From the NCBI RefSeq assembly GCF_000224145.3, contig NC_020173.2, forward strand, positions 5,140,270-5,204,269: 64,000 nt of DNA. Direction: 5' to 3'. This stretch comes from Ciona intestinalis. Lineage: Eukaryota > Chordata > Ascidiacea > Phlebobranchia > Cionidae. This document shows positions 29,901 to 41,878 of this stretch, piece by piece. Within the stretch, counting starts at the first letter, position 1, and each line of letters opens with the position of its first letter. The translations under genes were made by a program, and so were the position numbers. The notes below the pieces were generated by a model. It saw nothing but the letters and a program-made list of their open reading frames with translations. It ran no database searches and had not been told where the DNA came from.

Positions 29901-32900
29901 GCTACAATTGTGGACGTATGTGTCCTTGTGCAAAACAAAGAGTTGTCCCATGATATGTCCCACAAATTCAACATAGGACCTCAGTAATATACAATAGAAT
30001 TTGCATATACAATGTTGGGGTAAAGGGCTAAATTGGCTTAAATCAGGTCCTCAACACGAACCTCACCCATATTAAATAGAATCTTGTTCTTTGTTAACAT
30101 ATTTTAACATACAACTCTTGAGCTGGCACAAAGTATGACACAGAACACCTGTGTTACAACGATTGTCGTTTTCCGGCCACGCCAAAATAAAGCAAGTTTC
30201 ATTCATTCATTCATTTTGTTTCATATAAATTACCTATCCAGTGCAGAAAGTCTTTCACCAACATGGCAAGAAAAGACGCTGCATTTCAACCATCCCTGTA
30301 TGGCAGCATCGGTCAAAGTCATCTTTTCTTTGCCTAGGTTGCTTTGCTCTTTATGTATAACAATTTCAAATGAGGCATCACTTAACGTATCTATCATAAA
30401 AGTGCATCGTCTTACTGCCTTTATCTTTTCTTCGGAACAAAAGTAAACCCAAATGGCTTTCACTTTATCACACATTGGTGAATCCTTGTTGCTAGAAAAA
30501 AAAGTAGCATTCAAGAAAAAGTCTTAAAAAATAAAAATGAAGTAAAAAGCTCTTACCGAGACAAAATGCTAAAAAAGTATTTTATACTTTGTAGCGGGAA
30601 ATAATTTTTGTAAATTTTTCTTCTATTTTTTAAATGTAACTATGGTTACCAAACTTTCACAATTTAAAAAATGATTTTTTTCCTTACATTTTGAGTGGAA
30701 CCAGTATCATACTTCTCATTAGCTGGTCTAATTTCTCGTTTGAACATGTAACAGTTTCTTGTTTCATACAGTTGTGAATGTTCATGAATAAGTTGTGACA
30801 AATTTGTTCACACTCTGACGCAAAATATGTTGCGTTTCTGTAAATTCAATAAATATTAAAAATTCTTTTAACAGCTCATCTAGTGTTAAAAGTGTTTTTT
30901 CATACCAGATGAGCCGTCAAAAGATTATTTTCAATATAGTAAAAAGGAAAAATCATTAATTTTTTAACCCCATATACTATAACATTAGTGTTTCTTAAAC
31001 ATTTCACTCTGACCTAAATATTAATATTTAATAACCACTAATAAGCAACTTACTACTGGGCTATGATTTTTAACTAAAAAGTTTCAGTAATTTTTTATGC
31101 AATATATATTGCTTTGAGCATTAGTTATTATAGATGGATAACCTTACTTATTTACAACTTAGAGATTACTTATTTAGATTATTTCGCGTGGAGGGCAAAG
31201 CTGTTATAACAAAGTGTTCTGTTTCATACACCTCATGTCCGCTAACTATGGTTACCAAGTATGTAACATAACTTTACTCTTGAGTCTTTTGACAGACATA
31301 TAGTTAAATAGGCTATAATTAAAATTTTACCTTAAACTAGTATATATTTCGTCTACATAATAAAGTACGGATGCTATCTCCGATGGTTTTGCTTGTTCAA
31401 GCATTGATCCAAGAGTGTCCGGTGTGATGAGTAAAACCTGTAATTTGTATTTAAAATAACTAAGGTTTGCAGCAATAAACAGTCTGTAGCAATACTGGCG
31501 TATGTTATTTTTGGCACCAGTAAAGAATCCTCCGGTACATTACAGATTAGACTGATTGAAAGTGTTAGAGATTGGTAGTTATATGTGTTAGTAGTTCTGT
31601 TTAGCGGCTAGCAGATAAGGTAGGGGGAGAATCCTTCACTAGCACCAAAATTTAAGTTGAATAGGATACATTTCAATAATATCAATTAAAATCAATACCC
31701 TTAAACTTGATTTTAAACTTTGAGTAAAACTTTGAATTTAAACTGTTGTTTTTGCATGTCTTTAGTTAATATCTATTTATAAACTATTATACCTTAAACC
31801 CGGTATCAGACTAACAAACAAATTAACTTTTTTGGCTTCAACCATCACCAGTGAATATATGGGAGTTTCATTTCTTATATTCTGTTACTTTTGCTAACAG
31901 GCGTATTAAAAATAATAATTTAAAACTCATCTGGTTTGAAAAACGTGTATTTTGGACAAAACACATTCGATAGACCAAACATCGGAAATACACTAGGTTT
32001 TTTTCATGAGCTGTTGAAAGATTGCTTTCATTTATTATGTACAGTTGGTTTAATGCACCTGGCCCAGATTTAATGTGGCGGAAGCCATAAAAAGTTGACC
32101 CACTGATTGAAGAAACGCTATGAAAACTTGAAACATTGAATTTCTTTCATCTGTTTTTAATGATTTGTTCGACAGCAACCTGGAAACAAAGGAAGAAAGA
32201 ATTAAAACCATTTTGACTAAAAGAGACTCTAATATTTTTTTAATATTTAGCTAGTTAAAAGATATGGGGAAATTCCTAAGCCAAACTGTGAAAACATTAA
32301 TGTTCCGGATTTTTGCGAAAATATTTTTGCTCCAAATTTTTTAAACTCAAATTACATTCGTGGTAAATTGCATGACTAATATAAGTCATCAGGGTAAAAA
32401 AAAGTTGGAATTTGAAACTATCACCCACCTGCAGATCTGGGTAAACAACTTGTTTGCTTTTGTTGCAAGATCGGAAAAAGTTAATTTTAACTCAGCTAGT
32501 TGAAACATCAGCGCAAACAAGCCTGGAAAAATGTGAGTCGTGATTAGCTGGGTTTAACATTACTGTACAAAAGCTGTACCGTTTACTGCAGTAATTTGTT
32601 TTCCATAATCAGAACGAGCTATACAGCACTGATTAAACAGTTTCATAGCTTCCAACATAAAGTCTGGTATGTGGCAAGGGGGGCAAGATGAAACAACTGC
32701 AATGACAAAAGAGAAAAAATTCTCCAGACCTGTTACATCCAACTTATTCATGCCGGCAGAATCCAGTGTTGAAATAAGTCTGAAAAAAAATAAATTTCAT
32801 GCGGACTAGGATTTGAATTGCTTCAACCAAGCGGTTACTAATGGGTTGTCCAAATTATCAGCCATGCATAATGAAAAAAATAATCACCCACAAAGTAACA

Positions 32901-35900
32901 TACTTGGTAACTGGTAAGTTTGCAGGAGGTGTTAAACCCGTGTTATAAAAACTGTCCTTTTCCGTCCACGCGTGGATAACGCAAGTAGATGTAAGTAACA
33001 TTCATTCATTCATAAATATTTACCTTTCTTTTAAAGAAGTCCACATAGTGTCTTGATTTAAATGAACAACTGCTTGTAATAAGCTGAGAAAACAGTGGAA
33101 ACTATTTTTGGGCATTGTATCTCCGGTTACACTTTGTGTATTTAACCTCCTTACAACAGTAAGCCACTCCACTGCGCTGAGGGGGTTGTTCGTAAATTGG
33201 GCGATTCCTAAATACAAATATAAATTTTAAAAACAAAATATATATTTTATTAAGTTCAAAAAAAATACATGATATATATATCTGTTGTGCAGAATTTTTA
33301 AAGCATTTTTGTCTATTTTCGTATTAATCGTCACAAAAGGGTTTTGCAATGCTAGGTAAAAATATAGTATTTACTGTTTGGTGATTCTAAAATTACCAAT
33401 GTTGGTAATTAAAGTCATAATATGTAGAATTATAAATATCAAACAGGGTTTTCAATTACTATATAATTGATTCTGCAGCGCCTAATCCTGACTGTTATTT
33501 CATTTATTTTATTACAGAATCATCCAACTTTATAAGCACCAGATTAGTGTTGGGTCCATGGAATTTATCACAATTAGACGGGGATTGAAACATTAAATTA
33601 TTGATAAGATTACATACCATGTCGCTTTTTAAAAGTGCAGTTTAGTTTCTTAATGAAATGATGAGACAGTAAATAAAACGCTGCCAGTTCTGTAGCACAG
33701 GACTTTGTTATATCGCGGTAACATAGAATGTGTAAACCAAGTGTGACATCATCGCAGTGGTGGGACATAGAGGTTCTTATGAGACGTGTAGTTAAACCAT
33801 GTGTGGTTGATGATGAAAAAACAGTCTGAAAATAAAGTTACATTGTGTTATTTTGTATACTTTGGTACCTTTATAAGCAGTTTTTGATTGTTTTTGACTT
33901 TTGTTTCTAAATAAATTTTGGTAAAGCATTAAAAACTAGCACAAAAATTCAAGAGAGAGATTTTAAAATGCATTGCTAGATGTTGTTTGACTATTATCTG
34001 TTGCTAACGCCTTCTTTTCACTATTTAAATATTTTCTCGCTATCACATTTATATATAGTGGGGTGGGGAAAGATGGGACACCTGTTTATTCTATTTTCTC
34101 GTCCCATTTGGTAATGAACAAAGAACATTCAAAGAATTATAAACCGTATCTTTACAACTCCCATAGACCGTTGTTAATTGTTTAAAACAAGATCGGGATA
34201 TTTAGATATTATGTGTTACAGGTTCTATCTTATTACAACCTACTATTTACACGGTATTTTTTAAAATGCAAGATCATCTACCATGTTTCTTATCCACCAA
34301 AAAAAACAGGACACAACGTCAGGCGATTCTTCAAACTCCGCTATATGTGTTGACACAGTTCCCCCATTTTTCCTCGCTTTGATATTCTGAACGCAACCCT
34401 GAAATATTTCAGCAAGCATTCCCCAGAATTCTGCCTCGTCAACCAAACTGTAACACTTGTTGATCAAATCTCGAAAGCAGTCACATGGAAGAGGGGGGTA
34501 TTTCATAATCGCTTTAACAGCATTTTGACTCACTGGAATAACAAAAGTTATTATTAGTAATAGATATATGGCTCTGTGGCATTGGTTGCGTTATTGTGTG
34601 TTTGTTTTTTCTGGTGCCGATGTTATTACCGATGCTGCTACTCCTGAGGGTGTATGTTTCTTTGGAAAAGAATCTTAACAGTAATTTCTCCAACCAAGTG
34701 GTCCCTGGCCTTAGGGGTGGTCTATATTACCAGCCATACACTAACAAGAAATCAAAAAAATCCTCCAAAAGAATCACCCACAAAGTTACTTACATGGTTA
34801 CTAGTAAGCAGACAAAAGAGTTAACCACACCACACCAAAAACAGTTTATAGCAAAAATTTTCCATAAAGTTCACCTCTAGATTTCAGATAATTATAAGCT
34901 TGTCCCACCATACAGAACAACTGATGCAAAATCCTGTTAACGCTTCTGACAACCAAGTCTCCATCATATAACACTGGCAATCCACTGGTATGTAGAACCT
35001 ATACCATAATAGGAATATCAGTTCTCCTATATTCCCATTTGAACAAAAGACTGGCGATGCCATTCAGGCGAAAAATATCTTTTATTATACAATTGGTTGG
35101 ATTTGTTTTTATCTGTTATGTTTTCGTAGCACCAGATCCTTACTGTATTTTTTACACAAAAATCGTCCGACCCACACTTGCCTCACCTCAATTACATTCA
35201 ACTGTTTACATTTATTCCTTGCAAGACATGCAGTGTTCAATGCATAAGTGTTAACTTCACAGAAGGAATGCATCCAATCAATAAGATCTTGAGAGTTACA
35301 ATCGTGGAGACATTTTTCTTCAACTATAAGATAAACAGTTAGAAAAACATGGTGCATCTACATTATTCAAACCACAGAAGATTCTTTGTGCATTAAAACT
35401 ACCCAATAAAACTGCTTTGTCATTGCACCCCTAAAAGTTACCAGACGATATGAAGTGGAAACATAGCATAATATTTATTTATCCTTTTAAAACAATAGCG
35501 AAGATCATGTTATTTAAAGAAAAATCATAAGTTTATCAACAGCAAACTTTGTAAGGTTATTGCAAAGCGGAAGTGCGTTTTTAACCTATTGAAAAAATTT
35601 TGTTATTGCACCCCTGAAAAAAGTTACCGCAACTCGCATTAGTAACTGAGTACATGTTCGAGTTTCTTACAAAGAAGAAAATTTCCTTATAAATACGATT
35701 AAAAAAGTAATTTTTCACCAAAAAATCGTTACCTGACAATCTGAACTGGGAGCTAAGTAACCTGTGAAGGAACCTTGGGCCAGCAGATGCAACCAATGAG
35801 ATTTCGCCACAAAGAACATCCAGCTTTTCAATAAGATGACACACCTCGTCTAAATATGTTATGGTAAAGGATTTAGATCCTAGAATTAGTGTGCCACATA

Positions 35901-37073
35901 AAAAAATTGACAGCTGGTATAACACCTGTATTTTGTTGCATACACCTCATGCCAGCTTTTATGAGTTACCATATATAATACCTTGTGGGAAGGAGAGTTT
36001 TTTTAACATATTAATATACCAACAAGTTACAATGAAGCAATTAGTTGATTGTGTTAGGCTGAGTGTTTGAGGTTGTCCTGAGTAAGTTTCATATGATAGA
36101 TAATTGGAAATATATGACAAGAAATGTCTCTAACAGCAACCTACCTTTATACTTCACACCGTCAAATTGCTCAAGAAAAATATTCAGGATATTAAACAAA
36201 GGTTTCATATTCGATGTACACTTGAAGTCGGACAATTTTAAGGAGTCTGTTACTTTGTTTTCAATGTACAAGATGTAGTTGCTGGCTGTTTAGAAAGAAG
36301 GCGTTGTGTAAATGAATGAAGTTTATTTTGTCTCTTCGGTCACAATATAAACTTAACGAAATAAATCGGTCAGACAAAATGTCTCTTCGGTCAGACAAAA
36401 TAGAATTTTCATGAAAAAGAGCGAGAGAGTTTACAAAATTAAAAATACAGATAGTAACAGTAAAACAACAGTTGTTAAAACACATCATATTGATCAAACA
36501 GAAAAAAGAAATAACTATAAACATAGTGATATTTTTTAAACACAATATATTTATTATTACCTTTATAAAATTCTTCTGATAGTAATTGTAAATTTGAAGC
36601 CATGCAAATACATTTAACTTCTTTTTCTCGGAGCCTGTTAAGTGATTGAACTTATGTAAAAACAGACCAGTTTTCTGAAAACTGTTTATAACAACTTCCA
36701 TATAAAGTTGCACTGCTAGTAAAGAACTCCCCTACGGTATCTGCTAACCACCAACCCATAACTCATATTCATATATACCCACTAACCCCCTTGGGCCTAT
36801 ATCTAATAACATGTAACACTTTCCACCAACCTAATCTGTAATATATCAGAGAATTCTTTCCTAGTGTCTAAGTTACAAACACACTTACCCAAGAGTAGGC
36901 TTTGAAGGGCTTGAGTCGTTTAGGCTTAGCTTTCTTTTTCTTGAACGTTCTTTAGAAGTACTTGGCTTCTGTAAACGACTTAAAACTGGTGAATTTTGAC
37001 AGTTCGCGTTACTATCTTCATCGTCATAATCCGAGAGATCGGAAAGGGGCGGTGTAAGAGAACCATCGAACAT
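26963..37073 (-). CDS. MMS22L: MMS22-like DNA repair protein, 21 exons
   Basis: Minus-strand exons: 37073-36889, 36681-36561, 36285-36145, 35879-35733, 35323-35187, 34998-34875, 34532-34282, 33825-33618, 33207-33024, 32779-32580, 32522-32429, 32179-32059, 31437-31331, 30837-30688, 30491-30234, 29782-29674, 29232-29065, 28801-28691, 28259-28180, 27689-27554, 27139-26963. Phases agree at every junction except exon 2/3. About 1,070 aa (human 1,243), nearly all helical. Collinear matches to human MMS22L as I remember it include GLENFFSF (human GLQNFFSL), the following ~60 residues, and the C-terminal blocks. MMS22L binds TONSL and supports RAD51 loading and recombination at stalled forks in the nucleus. 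The short N-terminus is acidic, then has an NLS-like RSRKRKLS. The true N-terminal part is the least certain. Confidence 0.82.
27408..27533. mobile_element. MITE family A, left-truncated
   Basis: In the last MMS22L intron. It joins directly to a SINE-head fragment at ~27300-27410. Confidence 0.7.
28030..28140. repeat. Dispersed repeat C
   Basis: Shares ATCTTTTATTATACAATTGG and a CGTAGCAC word with 35040-35160. The two lie in different MMS22L introns. Confidence 0.65.
28374..28612. repeat. 100-bp tandem repeat, about 2.4 copies
   Basis: Units start at 28374, 28474 and 28574 with an exact 100-base period and few mismatches. Each full unit itself holds two copies of AAAGTTAGTACTTCACAC. It lies in MMS22L intron 18 between exons 28801-28691 and 28259-28180. 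Confidence 0.9.
29835..29960. mobile_element. SINE tRNA-like head
   Basis: Box A-like TGGTTAGCGCG and box B-like GGGTTCAAGGCTC at tRNA spacing show the tRNA ancestry of the SINE. It lies in the MMS22L intron between exons 15 and 16. Confidence 0.7.
30115..30220 (-). mobile_element. SINE tail fragment
   Basis: Ends in ATTCATTCATTCATT right beside the donor of MMS22L exon 15. Confidence 0.7.
31507..31660. mobile_element. MITE family B, complete
   Basis: Inverted ends GGCACCAGTAAAGAATCCTCC and GGAGAATCCTTCACTAGCACC, flanked by TTT/AAA-type sequence. It lies in the MMS22L exon 12/13 intron. Confidence 0.8.
32805..33015 (-). mobile_element. SINE, 3' two thirds
   Basis: TTGCTTCAACCAAGCGGTTA through GTAACATTCATTCATTCAT, in the MMS22L exon 9/10 intron. 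Confidence 0.75.
34055..34250. mobile_element. MITE family A, near-complete
   Basis: In the MMS22L intron 34281-33826, with left end ATAGTGGGGTGGGGAAAGATGG. Confidence 0.85.
34590..34830 (-). mobile_element. SINE fragment
   Basis: TTCTCCAACCAAGTGGTCCC to ACTTACATGGTTACTAGTAAG, in the MMS22L exon 6/7 intron. Confidence 0.65.
35040..35160. repeat. Dispersed repeat C
   Basis: Second copy (GACTGGCGATGCCATTCAGG to CGTAGCACCAGATCC). Short remnants of its right end also appear near 46000 and 55415. Confidence 0.65.
36311..36405. repeat. Short repeat pair in MMS22L intron 2
   Basis: TGTCTCTTCGGTCA occurs at 36329-36342 and 36380-36393, with AGACAAAAT words between. It occupies much of the 275-base intron whose junction phase does not resolve. 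Confidence 0.6.
36716..36868. mobile_element. MITE family B filling MMS22L intron 1
   Basis: It makes up most of the 207-base intron between 36889 and 36681, with both ends present. Confidence 0.75.
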
Positions 37074-37368
37074 TTTGAGATATAATATGAATCGATTTCG
37101 TAAACTCTCTATATTTACTTGTATGTAGTAGCATTCACAACAATAGTAAGGGGATTTTTAATAATTTTCCCGCCAAAATCTTAGCTTTCCCGCTATGAAT
37201 CAAAGACATCTTATAAAATTTCTTTTGACGTTGAACAGTTGTGCACGTAAGTGCTTGTGCAGATCCTTTTTCGTCCAATAGTTTAGCGGAGGAACATTGA
37301 AGGCACTTTTCTTATACCTTATTATTATTATTAATCGGAATTAAAACTGTGTTTTTAGCAAAACATCA

Positions 37369-37552
37369 TATAGTAGGGTGGAGCAGATAGGACACCTTTT
37401 TATATTTTTTTCTTTTCTTGTCCCATTTTAACAAAGATTTATAAAACCGTATCCTCAAGACTCCCATAGACCGTTGTTAATTGTTTAAAACACAATCAAG
37501 ATATTTGGATATTGTGTGCTAAAGGTGTCCCATCTTTCCCCTCCCAACTATA
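37369..37552. mobile_element. MITE family A, near-complete
   Basis: About 300 bases upstream of the MMS22L ATG. Confidence 0.85.
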
Positions 37553-38024
37553 TAAGCTAAAACCTATGAAACCTAATAAACCATAAATCACATAAATACT
37601 CGTGTGTAACAGTTTGTTAATTCTGTATTACATGAACAACTTTTAGGCAATCACAGTTTGTTTGACAGATAAAAATAAACAGCAAATAAAATTGAACGAA
37701 ATGCAGAAGCGTTAACATATAGGTTAGTTCAATACGAAATTGGTATTACCAATTATTAAGATTTAAAAGTCACAAAAAAACAAGTAAAGTATATCGTGTA
37801 TACCAGAGCCATATAAAATAATATAGACTCAGGTGTATACTACTTAGATGCAATAATAGGCATGGGCAAAAACACTGGCAGCAAAATAACACTTTTCCAG
37901 TTTTACAACATGTACTGCACGGTTGGAACATAAATCGTTATACGTTGAACTGAATATTTTGCATTGGAATTGATGCCTTTAGAAAAAAGAGGCCCAAATC
38001 GTTCGCTCGGCGATAATCGTTTAA

Positions 38025-38140
38025 GTTTATGAATGTAACTTACTTCACTTTGGTGGCCGGAAAACGACAGTCGTTATAACACGGTTGTTTTTACACCTTG
38101 TTCCAGCGATTTACCAAGTATGTTACTTTGTGGGTAATTA
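38025..38140. mobile_element. SINE fragment
   Basis: TGAATGTAACTTACTTCACT to CAAGTATGTTACTTTGTGGG, just beyond the C2-like gene stop. Confidence 0.7.
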
Positions 38141-38149
38141 TATGCCTAC

Positions 38150-41100
38150 TTAAGACAGTGTAGTAAGGTCAGTGAGACTCTGCCTTTCGCTGTTGCATGT
38201 GTGGTATTCATCATCGCTTTCAGACTTTATACTGTTTGATCTGATTTTCTTAACATAGAGCAAAGACGTATCGGGAGAAGCTGATATAGAACTAAGTTTG
38301 CCATTAACAGCTTGCACCGAACGCTTTTCTGATTTCGGGCTGAAAAATATCATTTCGATTTCTTCGCTATTTTCAGGGCTAGTGCAGTCGGACGGGCTGT
38401 CAACGGTAATATTTGGAGAGATTGCGAAGGAGTGTGATCGCTGTTTTTGAGAACTATCTGTCGATTGCTTCGTCTTTTTACTGCGATGTTTAGTCAGGCG
38501 CTTCTCTCGATGTTGATATTTCACCTTAAGGTTGGCATTATTGTCAAGCGTGCCTTTCTCGCCTTTGTGTAGTTCTTGCACAGATGTGGACCGGGGTCTT
38601 ATACCAGCAGTCATTTCAGCGCTTGCAAAACCAATTGAACTCATTGAAGCAGACGATACGGTGGATATTGAATTGCTATAAACGTTGGACCTTTCGCTTA
38701 AGGTTCGACTTTGCGTCGAGGCTACTACAGCGCCCGGTTCTTGGCTCATATTTTTCAGCGAAAGGAGAACAGCGTACACGTTGTCTTCTCCTATGGATTC
38801 TTCAGAGTCCGTGTTGTTGGATGAGACAGTAGATGATGAATGTAATTTTCCAAATGAAATTTTTGCTTTCGAGGATCGTTTTTTGCCTGCCGGGTTATCC
38901 AGAGAAGACACCTTTGATTTAAAAAGCTTGGTCATCGTTATGCGGTTAGAACTACCAGAACGTTCTTCAGGGGATATAGATGTCTGCGCACCAGTACTGT
39001 TATCACTGATTGACTGCCCACCACTCGAGTGAGCTGACTCTAAAGACCAATTGTGCCGACTGCTCGATTCTCTATACGCCTTTTTCCGTGCATCGGCCGC
39101 GCTAAGAAACGCGCTGCCACAGAACTCGGTCATTCTCGATCCGTTTTTACCAGTTTCCAAGTCCTCTTCTTTCGACAGCGGGCACGAGGATGAAAAGTTG
39201 AAGGAGTTTTGGTCCATTTCTGTCGGAGGAATAGGCAACGCGGTGATCTCTTCTGATCTTCGAAATGTAGACTTATATTTGAGACCCTTTTGTTTATCTG
39301 CTATGCTAAAACTTCTTCGACTGATCGGACAGTTCTTGGTGCGTCTTGATAACATTGACAAACTACGAAGTATCTTGTTATTGGGTTGCTGCTGTGCTTC
39401 AGGTTTTGTTGTTTCCGCTTCACAGATCTCAGGCGTACTTTCTTTGGTTGATGTTAAAGGAATACTACAACTGCTGTTGCCACTACTCTCGTACCCAACA
39501 TCGACTGAAGAGGACGAATCGCCTTGAGTTTCGGTCACTGGCTTGTCGATTTTGACTCGATGCACCAGCCGCATAAACGACCCTATACTAGCGCTGTACT
39601 TTGTAAAACGCCGCAGAGATTTGGAGCTGGTGAATTGATGGGTGTGCGCTGGTGGTGATATCCCTCCTGTCTTAACGTCTTTACATACATCTTCGAAAGA
39701 TAATGAATGGAACTTAGGGGACGTATCTGGGTGTATTAAACGGGTCTGGAACGATTTGTGATCCCCAGTTCTTGTACAGCGGTTGGCGCAATGCGGGGTG
39801 CCAGCTGCTACAGGGCAACCAGCCACAAACGAAGAACTTGGAAACACCTGTGTCGAAGAAAAAAATAATTACTTTAAACCCAAACTGCATTTATAAACTT
39901 AAATGATATAGGCTGTAGAACGAATCGTTTAACTCGTTGTGCTATTTTAACTTAGACAGACCGCTCATATTAATAAAAAAGTTGGGTAATGGTAAATATG
40001 TTAGTCAATAAAATGCACGTAGGCTATTAACCAGATTAATTAAAATCAACTCCTACCTTTTATACAAATAGAAATATGTATGTAGCATACTTACCTTATA
40101 CCACCCCGAGGTGACAAATTTGTTTGACGGTACAGGCAGCATGCGTTGTATTTCTTCGAACGCTATGTGAACCATCCCTATTAGCGTTTTGTTTCCTCCG
40201 CCGAGAGATACAGACGAAAATACGCACACCTGTAAGGTATACAGTGTTACTAGCCGCCCATACACGATTACACAGTTAAATGGTTTAAATATAGCACTGA
40301 CGAGGCAATGACGGTGGAACGGTGTTTAGTTTAAAGGGGACAATTAAGTTGCTTGCCCATGTGACGAGAGGCGCCCTTAATTTAACCGTTAATTCACATG
40401 AAGGACGACAGTGTTGGCACGCTGAAACAAATGCAGTGAATTCTCCGGTGCCCCGGGCGTTATGTGACGCTGGGAACCAGCTGCATAGTACACAACAAAC
40501 CAATTAAAACGCTTTAAAACTAAAACTCAAAAAATGTTTTTTTTTGTGTATTAGAGATATAGGTGCATTTTTGCAATTTTTAACCTTGTTTGTCAAATCC
40601 AGGACATGAATATTTACGCATTAGTTAATACGCTGGCTGTTTATAACTACCAATTTATTGGTCAGTCTGTATATGCCGGCAGACATAACAAAGACTATCG
40701 ATCCAGTAGCGTCAGCCGTCAGTGAGTTTTGTTTTTCTCGAAACTGATACCGAACCTTCGTTATGAAACTTCGAACAGTAAAACCGCCATGGTATTCCCA
40801 CAGAAATTTAGGGAGTATGAATTATGCAGTAAAGATTATGTCGGTCTTCTCAAAACACAGACTAAGTATGGGCAAATACACTCGCTAGGAATGCAAAGCA
40901 ATGCGTATACTGAATAACAATACTATCAATAAAAAATGCTGGAACAAGTGTTACATTGTCCATGCGCCTAAAACTGCAGCTGTGACCTACACGCGTTGTC
41001 ACAGCGAGGTTGTGCCGTTGTGGTGTTATCATATTAGAAATTAGACCAACGCATTGACCAACCTGAAGAATTTCATTGGTCGTTTTATCCGATTTCAGAC

Positions 41101-41878
41101 GATTTCTGTCCAGTACATGAATCCACTTCTTCGATACTGGCTCGTTGTCGTCTTGGGCAAGAATAAATCGCTCTTCCGCCTCGACCACTTGAGTACCAAG
41201 AGCAAGGAAAACTTTTGAAGATGTTTCTGCAAATCATAGATATAGTATAAGCATCCACGTCACGACATATAATCGTTTCACGCTTCGGTGCAATTTAAGT
41301 GGGGATTTTATTGGACAAAGCCTATTTAGTTTTCTAGATATAAAGCAAAGAGTTCTCGGTCTGCTGATCAATAGATCTTGTCATAAAGAGCCGGTGTTTT
41401 GCTATTGTTGTTTTGTAACTGTTTTCAAGCGCTTCCATTGCTTACCACATAGAGAAACCGGTATGGCCTCAAGCACGGCATACTAGAGATATCTATAATA
41501 TGCCGTGCCTCATGTTTTGATTGGGAATGTTGCATTTATGGTGAATATGTTTTTATGGTGTAGTACTGTGGGGTAAGATAGGACATCTTTAGCACATAAC
41601 TTTCAATATATTGATCTTGTTTTAAACAATTAACAACGGTCTGTATGAAAATCGTGAGAGAGGATACGGTTTTATAATTATTTGAATGTTTTTTGTTTAC
41701 TAGCAAATGAGACTAAAACATAGAATGAAAAGGTGTCCCATCTTTCCCATCCTGCTATAAACTTCTACGTCTACATTTCCACATCCCACTCACTAAGCAC
41801 GCTTTCTTTTGAGTTATATCTTTCTTCAAATGTGATGACACGGATTGAAACTTCTTGCTCTTGCTTGCTGAGCAAGAT
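38150..41878 (-). CDS. C2-domain-like protein with long Ser-rich tail (5' end incomplete)
   Basis: Exons 41878-41794, 41226-41063, 40229-40095 and 39847-38150 join in phase. The first three encode a beta-rich module (SIRVITFEE, SSKVFLALGTQVVEAEE, KKWIHVLDRNRL, KTLIGMVHIAF, TSGWYKVFPSSS) that reads like a C2 domain, which would bind lipid or protein partners at membranes. The last exon is 566 codons of Ser/Thr-rich, low-complexity sequence with many basic-Ser clusters (RRSFSI, RSLSML, QRSHSFAIS), typical of a phosphorylated disordered tail. A further 5' exon at 43350-43283 would fit in phase (phase 0 out) but is unproven. The family is not identified; a C2CD2/TMEM24-type contact-site protein is one guess. 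The tail reads on the minus strand with no intron. Confidence 0.65.
41560..41758. mobile_element. MITE family A, near-complete
   Basis: Between the two most 5' exons identified in the C2-like gene. Confidence 0.85.

Larger units (their letters stand above)
37074..38149. other. Spacer between MMS22L start and the C2-like gene end
   Basis: Contains the presumed MMS22L promoter, a full MITE (37369-37552) and a SINE (38025-38140). No coding exon was seen. The SINE ends within ~10 bases of the C2-like gene's stop codon. Confidence 0.5.

Noticed and set aside
29835-29905. tRNA gene
   Set aside because: A- and B-box-like words belong to a SINE head; no cloverleaf acceptor stem was found.
32050-32059. 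TAA at 32050 as the MMS22L C-terminus, with a second gene downstream
   Set aside because: A donor at 32059 joins in phase to 31437, and the later exons match the remaining MMS22L blocks.
34596-34880. Plus-strand 94-codon frame
   Set aside because: It runs through a SINE within an MMS22L intron.
36682-36720. Acceptor CTAGCAG at the MITE edge for MMS22L exon 2
   Set aside because: It puts exon 2 out of phase with exon 1; the acceptor ending at 36682 keeps the frame.
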